Below are positions 1-9,494 of a stretch of 64,000 nucleotides of DNA, piece after piece. The notes under the pieces were generated by a model. It searched no databases and was not told the DNA's origin. It saw nothing but the letters and a program-made list of their open reading frames with translations. Where the stretch lies: the NCBI RefSeq assembly GCF_035920365.1, contig NZ_CP109150.1, forward strand, positions 4,278,001 through 4,342,000. The letters run 5' to 3'. The first letter of the stretch is position 1; each line of letters starts with the position of its first letter. The translations under genes were made by a program, and so were the position numbers. This DNA is from Micromonospora sp. NBC_01740 (GTDB lineage: Bacteria > Actinomycetota > Actinomycetes > Mycobacteriales > Micromonosporaceae).

Positions 1-18
1 TCGTCCCGGCGCGGAGAC

Positions 19-58
19 GACGGTGGGGAGGGACGGTGATCCGTCCCTCCCCACCGTC
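19..58. terminator. Strong hairpin terminator after the first gene
   Basis: A perfect 18-bp inverted repeat (19-36 with 41-58) encloses a four-base TGAT loop. It lies just past the stop of the leftward gene ending at 70. There is no clear T-run, which is usual for actinobacterial terminators. Confidence 0.75.
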
Positions 59-69
59 GACCGTGCCGC

Positions 70-936
70 TCAGGACAGGAACTTGTCCAGGGCGGCCTCG
101 ATGCTGCCGGAGTCCGGCGCCGCGTGCGACTTCATGGTGGTCTTGTTGTACGAGATGAAGCTCGGGCAGCGCGCCGCCGGGGCGTTGACGGTGCCGCCGT
201 CGCCGATCTTCTCGGCGGTCTTCGCGGCGTAGAAGGTCAGGGTGTAGCGCGACGAGATGTAGTCGATGGTGACCTGCTTGCCGGCGCTGTCCTTGTACTG
301 GCACTTCTTCGGCGCGCCCTCGCTGCCCTCGACGAACTTGAGGCAGCCGACCACGGACACCGTCTGGAAGTCGGCGCTCTTGGCGTAGTACGGCTTGTTC
401 GAGGCGACCGACTTCGACGACCAGAAGTTCGGCCGGTCGGGGTTGTTCGAGAACGTGTACGCCTTGGCGCCGGACGGGCCGTTGTAGGTGGCCGCGTTCA
501 GGATCTGGCCGCCGTCGCAGACGTTGGACAGGTCGCTGGAGTAGCGGGCGGTGACCGCGTTGTTGTTCGGCTCCTGCGTCTCCTGCTGCCCGGGGGTGGG
601 GGAGGCGTCCGTGCCCGGCGTGCTGCTGGTGCCGGCGTCGGGGCTGGGACCGCCGGTCGCGACGATGGTGGGCTCGTCGTCGTCACCGTTGACCAGGACG
701 AGGCCGATGCCGGCGCCGCAGATGGCGAGCACGAGGACCACCGCGCCGGCGACCAGTCCGATGACCAGGCCCTTGTTCGACTTCTTCGGCGGCGGGAAGG
801 GAGCGCCGAACTGCGGCGCCTGCGCTGGCTGCCCGTAACCCGGGTACCCGCCCTGCTGCGGGGCCGGCGGCCCGCTCCAGGGGGTGACGTTCGGGTCCGG
901 CTGCTGCCCTCCGTACGGAGGGTAACTGTCGCTCAT
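70..936 (-). CDS. Single-span membrane protein with Pro/Gly-rich cytoplasmic tail and extracellular domain
   Basis: This 288-residue protein has three parts. Residues 1-50 are rich in Pro, Gly, Gln and Tyr, as in many actinobacterial envelope proteins. Residues about 55-83 form one hydrophobic membrane segment preceded by a KKSNK positive patch, predicting an inside N-terminus. A Thr/Ser/Pro-rich linker (about 90-125) leads to an extracellular domain of about 160 residues with four cysteines that could form disulfides. I do not recognise a catalytic motif, and the function is unknown. It appears monocistronic, with a strong hairpin immediately downstream and a 408-bp gap upstream. Expression of the hydrophobic topology is clear, but a role as a sensor, secreted-ligand binder or septal protein cannot be separated from sequence. 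Confidence 0.8.
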   Translation of the reverse strand: MSDSYPPYGGQQPDPNVTPWSGPPAPQQGGYPGYGQPAQAPQFGAPFPPPKKSNKGLVIGLVAGAVVLVLAICGAGIGLVLVNGDDDEPTIVATGGPSPDAGTSSTPGTDASPTPGQQETQEPNNNAVTARYSSDLSNVCDGGQILNAATYNGPSGAKAYTFSNNPDRPNFWSSKSVASNKPYYAKSADFQTVSVVGCLKFVEGSEGAPKKCQYKDSAGKQVTIDYISSRYTLTFYAAKTAEKIGDGGTVNAPAARCPSFISYNKTTMKSHAAPDSGSIEAALDKFLS

Positions 937-1278
937 GTGAAGCCCTTATCGCTGTCGACGTGTGCCCAGGCACGGGATCAGGGATCAGGGTAGTGAGCGC
1001 CGCAAACCGTGACGATGGGCGGCTGAATTCGATAGAGGCACAGTTCGGTACCGACGGCGTCACGCGTGACTCTACGTACGAGTTACGGGCCAGTACGTGG
1101 CGAGATGCCCACAGATCCGGGGGTCGCGGACCGTGTGGATCCGGGCCGCCGGAAGGGAATTCCGTTGTGCGGCCCCGGGTGCGGACCGATGGGCGGGTCC
1201 AAGGCGGTGGTGTGACCAACATCACTCATTCGTGAGCCGAGATGTAGCCGACATTCCGCTAGGAAGACCGCGACCGCT
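937..1278. promoter_or_regulatory. Gene-free intergenic stretch upstream of the membrane protein
   Basis: No convincing gene is visible here. The stretch is less GC-rich than its neighbours and presumably carries the promoter for the leftward gene starting at 936. I could not assign -35/-10 boxes with confidence. The only clear structure is the hairpin that follows at 1279-1309. Confidence 0.4.
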
Positions 1279-1309
1279 GGCCCGGACGCCTGCTCTGGGC
1301 GTCCGGGCC
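1279..1309. terminator. Hairpin terminator downstream of the SGNH esterase
   Basis: A perfect 12-bp inverted repeat (1279-1290 with 1298-1309) has a seven-base loop and lies about 35 bp after the stop of the leftward esterase gene ending at 1345. Confidence 0.7.
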
Positions 1310-1344
1310 GACCGCGCCGGTGCCGTGCTGGTGAGGGGCGGATG

Positions 1345-2439
1345 TCAGGCGGGCGCGCAGGTCACCGTCGTCGTGGCGGCGCCCCCGGTGGTGCTGCCGA
1401 GGAAGCCGAAGGTGGCCTGCGCGCCGGGGGCGAGGGCGCCGTTCCAGTCCACGTGGCGGGCGGTGACCTCGGCCCCGTCCTGCGTCAGCCGGGTGTTCCA
1501 GGACTGGCTGATCCGCTGACCGTCGGTGAACGCGAAGCGGACGGTCCATCCGGAGATCGGCGCGGCGCCGGAGTTACGTACCGTCACCTCGCCCTGGAAG
1601 CCGCCCTGCCACTGGCCCACCACCCGATAGCTCGCGGCGCAGCCGTCAGCCGGGCCGGTGGGCGTCGGCGTCGGGCTGGCGGTGGGCGTCGGGCTGGCGG
1701 TGGGCGTCGGAGTGACGCCGCCCAGCGCCGCGGCCAGGGCCGGGTACCAGCGGTCGGCCATCTTCTGGTCGCCGGCCGCGTTCGGGTGTACGCCGTCGTA
1801 GGTGTCGGTGGCCGTGCTGAACCCGGTCCACTGGTCGACCACCACCACCGGCGAGGCGGGGGTGCCGGTCGCCGCCGCCCAGCCGTCGATCGCGCCGTTG
1901 AGGGCCGTCACCCGCTGGCCGCACTCCGGGCACGTGGGCGGCGCCATGGGGATGATCTTCGCGACGAGGACCCTCATCGCCGGGTTGCTGGCCCGCATCT
2001 GGTCCACCAGCCTGCCGTACGCGGCGAGGATCGTGGCGGGCGGGATGTTGCTCCACACGTCGTTGGTGCCGAAGTGCATCAGGACGATGTCGGGCCGGGT
2101 GGCGGCGAGCCAGCCCGGCAGCAGGTTCTGGTTGGCCACGTTGGTCACCAGGTAGCCGCCGTGCCCCTCGTTGTCGCCGTCGTGGGGCTGGCCGCAGCCC
2201 TGCGGGCCGAGCGTCCCGACGAAGTCGACGTCGGTGTGGCCGGTGGCCTGGAGGCGGTTCCAGAGCACGGAGCGCCAGCAGCCGGGGGACCCGGTGATCG
2301 AGTCGCCCAGCGGCATCACCCGTGCGGGCGCGGCGACCGCCGGCAGCGCGGGGGAAGGGGCGGTGAGCCCGGCGGCGAGGGTGAGGGGGATCGCCGCCAG
2401 AGCGGCGAGCAGGGCGTGGAGCAGGGGCCTTCGGAGCAT
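1345..2439 (-). CDS. Secreted SGNH/GDSL esterase with C-terminal CBM2
   Basis: The 364-residue product starts with a signal peptide (about 1-37). The catalytic domain (about 38-240) shows block I GDSIT, a block III GTND and the C-terminal DGVHPN with the catalytic Asp/His pair. This pattern is typical of SGNH carbohydrate esterases such as acetylxylan esterases. A Thr/Pro/Ser linker with repeated TPTASP units follows. The final ~100 residues are a family 2 carbohydrate-binding module, with conserved tryptophans and terminal cysteines. The likely role is removal of acetyl groups from hemicellulose bound to cellulose. It is divergent from the protease at 2709 and close to a CBM2 cellulase, consistent with a secreted plant-polymer set. 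The exact substrate is inferred, not shown. Confidence 0.88.
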   Translation of the reverse strand: MLRRPLLHALLAALAAIPLTLAAGLTAPSPALPAVAAPARVMPLGDSITGSPGCWRSVLWNRLQATGHTDVDFVGTLGPQGCGQPHDGDNEGHGGYLVTNVANQNLLPGWLAATRPDIVLMHFGTNDVWSNIPPATILAAYGRLVDQMRASNPAMRVLVAKIIPMAPPTCPECGQRVTALNGAIDGWAAATGTPASPVVVVDQWTGFSTATDTYDGVHPNAAGDQKMADRWYPALAAALGGVTPTPTASPTPTASPTPTPTGPADGCAASYRVVGQWQGGFQGEVTVRNSGAAPISGWTVRFAFTDGQRISQSWNTRLTQDGAEVTARHVDWNGALAPGAQATFGFLGSTTGGAATTTVTCAPA

Positions 2440-2708
2440 GGTGGAGGAACTCCTGTCACAGGTCGAGGTGCGGTGTGTGACGGCCCGGTGCTCCCCCGAC
2501 AGTCAACCAGCAAAGTCGACGTATCTCAATGGAATCCCGTTTCACGCAAGGCATTCACGACCAGTGCTTCTCAACATCTTCCTCATATCGTGAACATCAA
2601 CAAAATTTACGATCATGAATGTGGCGGCTAAGGTTTGTCCATCGTCCAGACCGCCTGTCGGGTGTGCCACGAGCCACCCGGGGGCCACCACAGTAGGAGG
2701 ACCGGGAG
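2440..2708. promoter_or_regulatory. AT-rich divergent promoter region
   Basis: This spacer between the leftward esterase and the rightward protease has an AT-rich core at about 2515-2620, well below the window's GC content. It probably holds promoters for both genes. A strong ribosome-binding site (AGGAGG) lies at 2696-2701, eight bases before the protease ATG. Confidence 0.5.
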
Positions 2709-3944
<1,236 letters not shown>

Positions 3945-3961
3945 CCAACACCGTCGGCACA

Positions 3962-3993
3962 CCGGCCCCGGGGCGTCCGCGCCCCGGGGCCGG
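3962..3993. terminator. Hairpin terminator after the S8 protease
   Basis: A perfect 14-bp GC-rich inverted repeat (3962-3975 with 3980-3993) has a four-base loop and begins 18 bp past the protease stop codon. Confidence 0.75.
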
Positions 3994-4063
3994 CGCGCGT
4001 GCGGAAGACGTCGACGGATGTCCATGTTGCGGGGAGCCCGGGGCGCGCCTAAGCTGCCGTCAG

Positions 4064-4077
4064 TGGGAGCGCTCCCG
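4064..4077. promoter_or_regulatory. CebR-like operator upstream of the GH5 cellulase
   Basis: The sequence TGGGAGCGCTCCCG matches 13 of 14 bases of the palindromic CebR operator (TGGGAGCGCTCCCA) known from Streptomyces and related genera, where cellobiose releases the LacI-type repressor. It lies about 155 bp before the cellulase ATG at 4233. Control by cellobiose is inferred from the match and the enzyme type. Confidence 0.75.
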
Positions 4078-4232
4078 GGCCCGTGGGCGGGGATCTGTCG
4101 CGAGGCTCCCGGCCCGACGGCCCGCCTGCGGGCCGTCGGCGTACGAACTGCCGTACCCGTCGGGCGGACGTGGCGTCCCGCCGCCCTGCGCTGCCGGCAC
4201 CCCCACCACCGATCGGAAGCGAAGGCACCCGC

Positions 4233-5690
4233 ATGAAGCTCCTACCGCGCCCGTCCCGGCGCACCCTGGTCATGGCCGGCGCGGTCGGCGCGCTGACCGT
4301 CGCGGCGTCGGCCGCGGTCCCGGTCGCCAGCGCCCAGGCCGCCACCGGCTGCGCCGTCACCTACACCACCAGCAGCTGGTCCGGCGGCTTCACCGCCAAC
4401 ATCACGATCAAGAACCTGGGCGACGCGGTCGACGGCTGGACGCTCGGCTTCGCCTTCCCCGACGCCGGCCAACGGGTCGGCCAGGGCTGGTCGGCGACCT
4501 GGAGCCAGGCCGGCGCCGCCGTCACCGCGCGCAACGTGAGCTGGAACGGCGCGCTGGCGACCGGTGCGTCGACCAGCATCGGGTTCAACGGCACGTGGAG
4601 CGCCGCCAACCCCGCGCCGACGGCGTTCACCCTCAACGGCACCGCCTGCACGGGCGCGACCACGCCGACCACCCCGCCGGCCCCCACCACGCCGCCGCCG
4701 ACGACCCCGCCGCCCACGACCCCGCCGCCGACGACCCCGCCGCCGGGCGGTCAGACGCCGGTCGCGATCAACGGCCAGCTGCGGGTGTGCGGGGCCAACC
4801 TGTGCAACCAGTACGGCAAGCCGATCCAGTTGCGCGGCATGAGCACCCACGGCATCCAGTGGTTCGCCAACTGCCTCAACGACGCCTCGCTCGACGCGCT
4901 CGCCGACGACTGGCGGGCCGACCTGCTGCGGATCGCCATGTACGTCCAGGAGGACGGCTACGAGACCGACCCGGCCGGCTTCACCAACCGGGTCAACACC
5001 CTGGTCGACGAGGCCGAGCAGCGCGGCATGTACGCGCTGATCGACTTCCACACCCTGACGCCGGGCGACCCGATGCACAACCTCGCCCGGGCCAAGACCT
5101 TCTTCGCCGCCGTCTCCGCCCGCAACGCCGCCAAGAAGAACGTCATCTACGAGATCGCCAACGAGCCCAACGGCGTCAGCTGGGCGACCATCAAGAGCTA
5201 CGCCGAGCAGGTCATTCCGGTGATCCGCGCCAACGACCCGGACGCGGTGGTCGTGGTCGGCACCCGCGGCTGGTCCTCGCTGGGCGTCTCCGACGGCTCC
5301 AACGCCAACGAGGTCATCAACAACCCGGTGAACGCGACCAACGTGATGTACACGTTCCACTTCTACGCCGCGTCCCACCGGGACAACTACCGGGCCGAGG
5401 TGGAGCGGGCCGCCGCCCGGTTGCCGCTGTTCGTCACCGAGTTCGGCACGGTGGACTACACCGGTGACGGTGGGGTCGACGCCGCCAGCAGCAACGCCTG
5501 GCTCGACCTGCTGGACCGCCTGAAGATCAGCTACGCGAACTGGACCTACTCGGACAAGGCCGAGGGCAGCGCCGCGCTGCGGCCGGGCACCTGTGCCGGG
5601 AGCACCTACACCGGCCCGGGCGTGCTCACCGAGTCGGGCGCCCTGATCCGGGACCGCATCCGTACGCCGGACAACTTCCCCACCGCCTGA
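4233..5690 (+). CDS. Secreted GH5 endoglucanase with N-terminal CBM2
   Basis: The product has 485 residues from the ATG at 4233, which has a GAAGG site upstream. Residues 1-36 are a signal peptide with a twin-arginine-like start. A family 2 carbohydrate-binding module follows (about 38-137), bounded by cysteines. A Pro/Thr linker with TTPPP repeats (about 140-175) then leads to a glycoside hydrolase family 5 domain. The acid/base Glu311 lies in the NEP motif and the nucleophile Glu403 in TEFG, so both catalytic residues are present. The enzyme should cleave internal beta-1,4-glucan bonds of cellulose outside the cell. A CebR-type operator lies upstream and a hairpin downstream, consistent with cellobiose-induced single-gene expression. 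Confidence 0.93.
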   Translation: MKLLPRPSRRTLVMAGAVGALTVAASAAVPVASAQAATGCAVTYTTSSWSGGFTANITIKNLGDAVDGWTLGFAFPDAGQRVGQGWSATWSQAGAAVTARNVSWNGALATGASTSIGFNGTWSAANPAPTAFTLNGTACTGATTPTTPPAPTTPPPTTPPPTTPPPTTPPPGGQTPVAINGQLRVCGANLCNQYGKPIQLRGMSTHGIQWFANCLNDASLDALADDWRADLLRIAMYVQEDGYETDPAGFTNRVNTLVDEAEQRGMYALIDFHTLTPGDPMHNLARAKTFFAAVSARNAAKKNVIYEIANEPNGVSWATIKSYAEQVIPVIRANDPDAVVVVGTRGWSSLGVSDGSNANEVINNPVNATNVMYTFHFYAASHRDNYRAEVERAAARLPLFVTEFGTVDYTGDGGVDAASSNAWLDLLDRLKISYANWTYSDKAEGSAALRPGTCAGSTYTGPGVLTESGALIRDRIRTPDNFPTA

Positions 5691-5702
5691 TCCCGTTCCC
5701 AC

Positions 5703-5734
5703 GCGAGGCCCTGCCACACCCGGCGGGGCCTCGC
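5703..5734. terminator. Hairpin terminator after the cellulase
   Basis: Inverted arms 5703-5711 and 5726-5734 pair perfectly over 9 bp, and pairing can extend inward by four more pairs including one wobble. The element starts 13 bp after the cellulase stop codon. Confidence 0.7.
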
Positions 5735-6058
5735 CGTGCTCCCTTGAACGAACGGGGCGCCGGCCGGCGGAGGACCCGCCCGCGGGGCCTGTCGAGCTGA
5801 TGTCGTGGACGATTCACCGCCGCCCGCCGCCCGCCGCCCGCCGCCCGCCGCCCGCCGCCCGCCGCCCGCTGCCCGCCGCCTCCGTCGCCCGGAAACCGCC
5901 TGATGTCACAGACGACTCAGCTCGACAGCGTCGCGCGACCCTTCCGCCGCGGACCGGCTCGGCGGCCACACCGCAGCGCGCAGCGCGGAGCGCGGAACCG
6001 CCCGTCACCGGGCCGGCGCTCGCGTGACCGACCGCAGCCGGCCGGTCGCACCGCGCCC
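5735..6058. other. Gene-free spacer between the cellulase and the siderophore locus
   Basis: I see no convincing gene in this stretch. It contains the heptanucleotide tandem repeat at 5821-5876, listed separately, and then GC-rich sequence up to the stop of the leftward acetyltransferase at 6059. Confidence 0.5.
5821..5876. repeat. CGCCCGC heptanucleotide tandem repeat
   Basis: Seven perfect copies of the 7-bp unit CGCCCGC are followed by one variant copy (TGCCCGC) and a partial copy. The tract lies in a gene-free spacer. Slippage would change spacer length only, so no coding effect is expected. Confidence 0.85.
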
Positions 6059-6619
6059 TCAGGCCGGCACGGCGTGGTCCGCCTCGAACCGCTCCCGGGT
6101 GAGGAACGCCAGCTGGGCCCGCTTGTCGGGCATGTCGATCTCGTCGGCGAAGGTGAAGCCCTCCCGCCGCAGCCGGTCGAGCGCGCGCTCGTTGCGGACG
6201 TCGGGCTCGACGACGATCCGGAGCCGGGTGGGGTCGGCGAACAGGTAGCGGGCGAGGGCGGGTCCGATGGCGGTGGTGAGGCCCTTCGGCGGGCGCCTCC
6301 CGGGGGCGAGCAGCAGGTGCATGCCGACGTCGCCGGGCCGCACGGTGTAGCGCTCGCCGACCGGGTCCGCCTCCGGCTGGTAGGTCTGGAACAGGCCGAT
6401 CGGCGCGTCGTCGAGCATGACCAGGTACGCGTGGTGGGTGTCGAGGCCGTCGACGAACTCGTAGATCTCCCGCACCTCGTCGACCGAGTGCGAACCCATG
6501 CCCCAGAACGCCGCCCGGGGCTCGGTCACCCAGCCGTGCACCAGCTCCGCGTGGGCCTTCGGGTCCAGCGCGACGAGCGACAGCTCGCCGAAGCCGGGGA
6601 TGTTCTCCTGATATGTCAC
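6059..6619 (-). CDS. GNAT-family acetyltransferase of the siderophore type
   Basis: The 186-residue protein uses a GTG start whose GTGA overlaps the stop of the upstream penicillin-acylase-family gene, so translation is probably coupled. It matches the siderophore-biosynthesis acetyltransferase family (RhbD, IucB and DesC relatives). Shared features include the WVTEPRAAFWGM-type start, GDVGMHLLLAP, and the VEPDVRNERA acyl-CoA-binding segment. It resembles the DesC homologue at 13754. The likely reaction is acylation of a hydroxylamine or amine on a hydroxamate precursor. Its presence beside a second, iron-box-controlled gene suggests a different acyl donor or substrate from DesC. The exact substrate is unknown. 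Confidence 0.85.
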   Translation of the reverse strand: MTYQENIPGFGELSLVALDPKAHAELVHGWVTEPRAAFWGMGSHSVDEVREIYEFVDGLDTHHAYLVMLDDAPIGLFQTYQPEADPVGERYTVRPGDVGMHLLLAPGRRPPKGLTTAIGPALARYLFADPTRLRIVVEPDVRNERALDRLRREGFTFADEIDMPDKRAQLAFLTRERFEADHAVPA

Positions 6620-8685
6620 GGTGTCGCGTCTCCTGGTTCTGGGGTGAGTTCTCGCCAGTCGGTGACCACCGGAACCAGCTCGCCGCCGGCCCACAGTGGC
6701 AGTTGGTCCTCGAAGTGCGGGTCGCCGGGGCGCCCGGACGCGCCGAAGGGGACGATCCAGCGGCTCTCGGCGGGGTCGGTCAGGTCCCACACGTAGCGGG
6801 CCACCGGGCCCCGCCAGCACGCGTCGGACACGCCGGGCACGCTCGACGTGGCCAGCACGCAGTCGGCGTCGCCGGCCAGCTCGACCCGCTCCCGCATGCC
6901 CCGTACCGCCTCGTCGGTGGCCGCCGCCACGCCGAGGTGGACGGGGTGCAGCACGTGCCGCCGGCCCCACGGCCCCGGCGGGTCGCCCGCCGCGACGTCC
7001 TCGAGCGCCCCGGCCGCCACGGGACCGATCTCGCCGCCGAGGCGGTGCAGCCCGGTGGCCACCCCCTCCAGGGCGTGGCCGATGCGGGACAGCGGGTCGG
7101 TCCACGGCGCGAACAGGCCGTCGAACGCGCTCGGGGCGTCGCGCAGCGGACGCAGGCACGGGTGGTCGTACAACCTGCGGGCCAGGGCCGCGCGCCAGGC
7201 GGCCCAGGCGCCGGCGTCGGCGCTGTCGGCCCGCATGTCCCCGTCCCACGTGGTCAGCCGGTCCCGCAGCCGCCGGGCCGGCCCGCTGAGCCCGCCGGGG
7301 TCGACCCGGTCGAGCAGGCCGCGCAGCGCCCCGGCCGCCAGCCGGGTGTCCATGTGTACGGCCTCCGCCCGGGCGCCGTCGGCGAGCAGGGCGCGGATGC
7401 GGCGGGCCCGGTGCGGCGGGGCGAAGCCGGTGCCGAGGTCCGCCACGTCGGGGCGGCGGTCGTTGGCGCAGACCGCGAACCCGTCGACGGCGGTGCGGCT
7501 CGGCTCGGCGTAGCCGCCCTGCCACCGGTACCGGGGATCGTCGCCGGGCACCGGCTCCCGGCGGCACCGGTCGTCGCGGAGCGGGACGAGGCCGGCGACC
7601 AACTGGTGGACCGTTCCGCGCCGGTCGGCGACCAGGACGCTGTTGACCGGCTCGACCCAGTCGCGCAGCGCGTCGGCGACGTCGTCGGCGCTGCGGGCGC
7701 GCAGCAGCGGCAGCAGCGCGTCGAAGCCCAGGCGCTCCTCGACCCGGCTGGGGGTACGCAGGCTGATCGCCTCGCCGGTGTTCCGGTCGTGGTCGACGAC
7801 CGGCCCGCGCGGCGTCTCGATCACCTCGACGGACTCCGGTTCGCCGCCGCGGACCTCGATCCGCTCGACGTGCCGGTGCGCCGGCACCCAGCCGTCCGCC
7901 TCGCGGACCAGCACCCGGTCGCCGTCGCGGCGCAGCTGTTCGCGGTAGAGGTCCTGGTAGTCGGCCATCGCGTTGGTGACGGCCCAGGCGACCTCGCCGG
8001 CGTGTCCGAAGTGGGGGAGGCCGGGCACGCCGGGGAACGCGAAGCCGAACACGTCGAACTCGGGGCAGGCCAGGCGCATCTGGTGGTAGATGCCGGGCAG
8101 TTCGAGGATGCGGTGCGGGTCGCCGGCGATGACGGGCGCCCGTCCGGTACCGGGGTCGCCGGGCACGGCCCAGGCGTTGCTGCCCGACCCGTCGGGGCCC
8201 TCGACGGCGAACAGGTCCGTCGCGGACGGGCCGAGGGTGGCGGCGACGTGGGCGTGCCACAGCTTGTTGGGGAAGGTGGAGAAGAGCACGTGCTGGACGA
8301 GGAAGACCCCCAGCGGCGACCACGGCCGCCACCGGCCCGGGGCGCAGCCGACCGCCGCGAACTCGGGTGCCGCGGCGGCGCCCTCGGCGAGTCCCTCGTT
8401 GACCCCGTCGACGTAGGCGCCGACCCACTGCCGGGTGGCGGGGGTGAGCCGCTCGTAGCAGCGCCGGGCGGTGTCGTCGAGGCGGGCCCGGCGGGCGAAG
8501 CGGTCCCAGCCCAGCTCGGCGGGGCCGACGTGCTCGGCGAGCCGGCCCTCCGAGCGCCACCGTTCCACTTCGATCTGCCAGGCCCGGTCGACGGCGGCGA
8601 CCCGGCCCTGCAACCGGGCGAGGCCGTCGACGCTGTCGGCGCTCAGGTGCGGCACACCCCACCGGTCGCGATGGACGCCGGTCAT
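6616..8685 (-). CDS. Penicillin acylase family (Ntn-hydrolase) amidase, probably cytoplasmic
   Basis: The protein is about 689 residues from the ATG at 8685. A GTG at 8724 is an alternative start, and neither has a strong ribosome-binding site. The family start RDRWGVPH is near residue 6. Ser169 in the GSN motif is the expected N-terminal nucleophile, exposed by autocatalytic cleavage after Gly168. Downstream blocks fit the beta chain, including HFGHAGEVAWAVTN. There is no signal peptide, unlike periplasmic PvdQ or secreted penicillin acylases. It is co-transcribed with the GNAT and lies behind an iron box. A role in deacylating a siderophore intermediate or used siderophore is inferred from this context. 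Beta-lactam acylation is unlikely. Confidence 0.87.
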   Translation of the reverse strand: MTGVHRDRWGVPHLSADSVDGLARLQGRVAAVDRAWQIEVERWRSEGRLAEHVGPAELGWDRFARRARLDDTARRCYERLTPATRQWVGAYVDGVNEGLAEGAAAAPEFAAVGCAPGRWRPWSPLGVFLVQHVLFSTFPNKLWHAHVAATLGPSATDLFAVEGPDGSGSNAWAVPGDPGTGRAPVIAGDPHRILELPGIYHQMRLACPEFDVFGFAFPGVPGLPHFGHAGEVAWAVTNAMADYQDLYREQLRRDGDRVLVREADGWVPAHRHVERIEVRGGEPESVEVIETPRGPVVDHDRNTGEAISLRTPSRVEERLGFDALLPLLRARSADDVADALRDWVEPVNSVLVADRRGTVHQLVAGLVPLRDDRCRREPVPGDDPRYRWQGGYAEPSRTAVDGFAVCANDRRPDVADLGTGFAPPHRARRIRALLADGARAEAVHMDTRLAAGALRGLLDRVDPGGLSGPARRLRDRLTTWDGDMRADSADAGAWAAWRAALARRLYDHPCLRPLRDAPSAFDGLFAPWTDPLSRIGHALEGVATGLHRLGGEIGPVAAGALEDVAAGDPPGPWGRRHVLHPVHLGVAAATDEAVRGMRERVELAGDADCVLATSSVPGVSDACWRGPVARYVWDLTDPAESRWIVPFGASGRPGDPHFEDQLPLWAGGELVPVVTDWRELTPEPGDATP

Positions 8686-8736
8686 CGTCGCGCCGGGCGG
8701 ATGGGCGGTCGTCCCGCCTGCCACAGGAATGTCAAC

Positions 8737-8755
8737 TTAGGCTACCCTCCCCTAA
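8737..8755. promoter_or_regulatory. Iron box (IdeR/DmdR-type) between divergent siderophore genes
   Basis: TTAGGCTACCCTCCCCTAA matches the 19-bp palindromic iron box of actinobacterial DtxR-family repressors with a few central mismatches. It lies between the leftward amidase/GNAT pair and the rightward reductase/MFS pair and could repress both when iron is plentiful. Confidence 0.8.
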
Positions 8756-8783
8756 CTGAGGCAGACCTTACCTGGAGGGGCGC

Positions 8784-9494
8784 GTGAAGCGAAACTGGGA
8801 AGCCCTGGTGCTCAAGGCGATGGGCGGCCGCGAATTCCGGCTGACCGTGCTCGGCACCGAGGCCGTCGGCGAGCGCTACCGTCGACTGCGCATGGACGGC
8901 GGCGGGCTGCTGGAGGCGTGCGGCGTGCACCCCACCATGTGGGTGCGGCTGTGGTTCGACAACGACGGCAAGCCGCACCAGCGCGCGTACACCCTCGTCG
9001 ATCCCGACCCGGAGACCGGCCGCTTCGACCTGGAGTTCGCCATCCACGACGGATGCGCCGCCCGGTGGGCCGCCGCCGCCCAGGTCGGCGACACCATCGA
9101 GGCCACCGTGCAGGGCACCGCCTTCACCCTGCCGGACCCCGCCCCGCAGCACCTGTACCTGGTGGGCGACGCCGCCTCGCTCCCGGCGGTGAACAGCCTG
9201 CTCGCCGCGTCCCCCGACACCCCGGCGACGGTCTGGCTGGAGTACGCCCACGAGGGCGAGAAGGAGCTGGCGCCGCGCGCCCACGCCAGGCACCAGGTCA
9301 CCTGGGTGCCGCGCCGCGACGAGGGCCAGCACCTGGTCGAGACGGTCTGCGCGGCCCTGCCCGCCGCCGAGGACGCCCACTACTGGGTGGCCTGCGAGGC
9401 GGCCAGCACGCGCGGCATCACCAAGCACGTGCGGCGGAACCTGGGCGTCGGCAAGCACCAGCTCACCTCGCTGGCCTACTGGAGCGCCCGGTGA
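8784..9494 (+). CDS. Siderophore-interacting FAD-dependent reductase (SIP family)
   Basis: This 236-residue protein has a GTG start with GGAGGGG four bases upstream. It has the two-part SIP layout: an FAD-binding beta-barrel (about 15-125) with RAYTLVD and DLEFAIHDG, then an NAD(P)H-binding Rossmann-like domain with LVGDAASLPAV. The C-terminal SLAYWSAR is typical. Such proteins reduce ferric siderophores in the cytoplasm to release ferrous iron. It overlaps the next gene by GTGA, so reductase and importer are probably made together. An iron box lies 29 bp upstream. The siderophore used is probably the desferrioxamine made by the neighbouring operon. Confidence 0.92.
   Translation: MKRNWEALVLKAMGGREFRLTVLGTEAVGERYRRLRMDGGGLLEACGVHPTMWVRLWFDNDGKPHQRAYTLVDPDPETGRFDLEFAIHDGCAARWAAAAQVGDTIEATVQGTAFTLPDPAPQHLYLVGDAASLPAVNSLLAASPDTPATVWLEYAHEGEKELAPRAHARHQVTWVPRRDEGQHLVETVCAALPAAEDAHYWVACEAASTRGITKHVRRNLGVGKHQLTSLAYWSAR

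Noticed and set aside
5821..5876. The heptanucleotide repeat as a phase-variation switch
   Set aside because: It lies in a gene-free spacer past a terminator and upstream of no start codon.
6616..8685. A beta-lactam acylase for antibiotic production
   Set aside because: The protein lacks a signal peptide and sits in an iron-regulated siderophore unit with no beta-lactam genes nearby.
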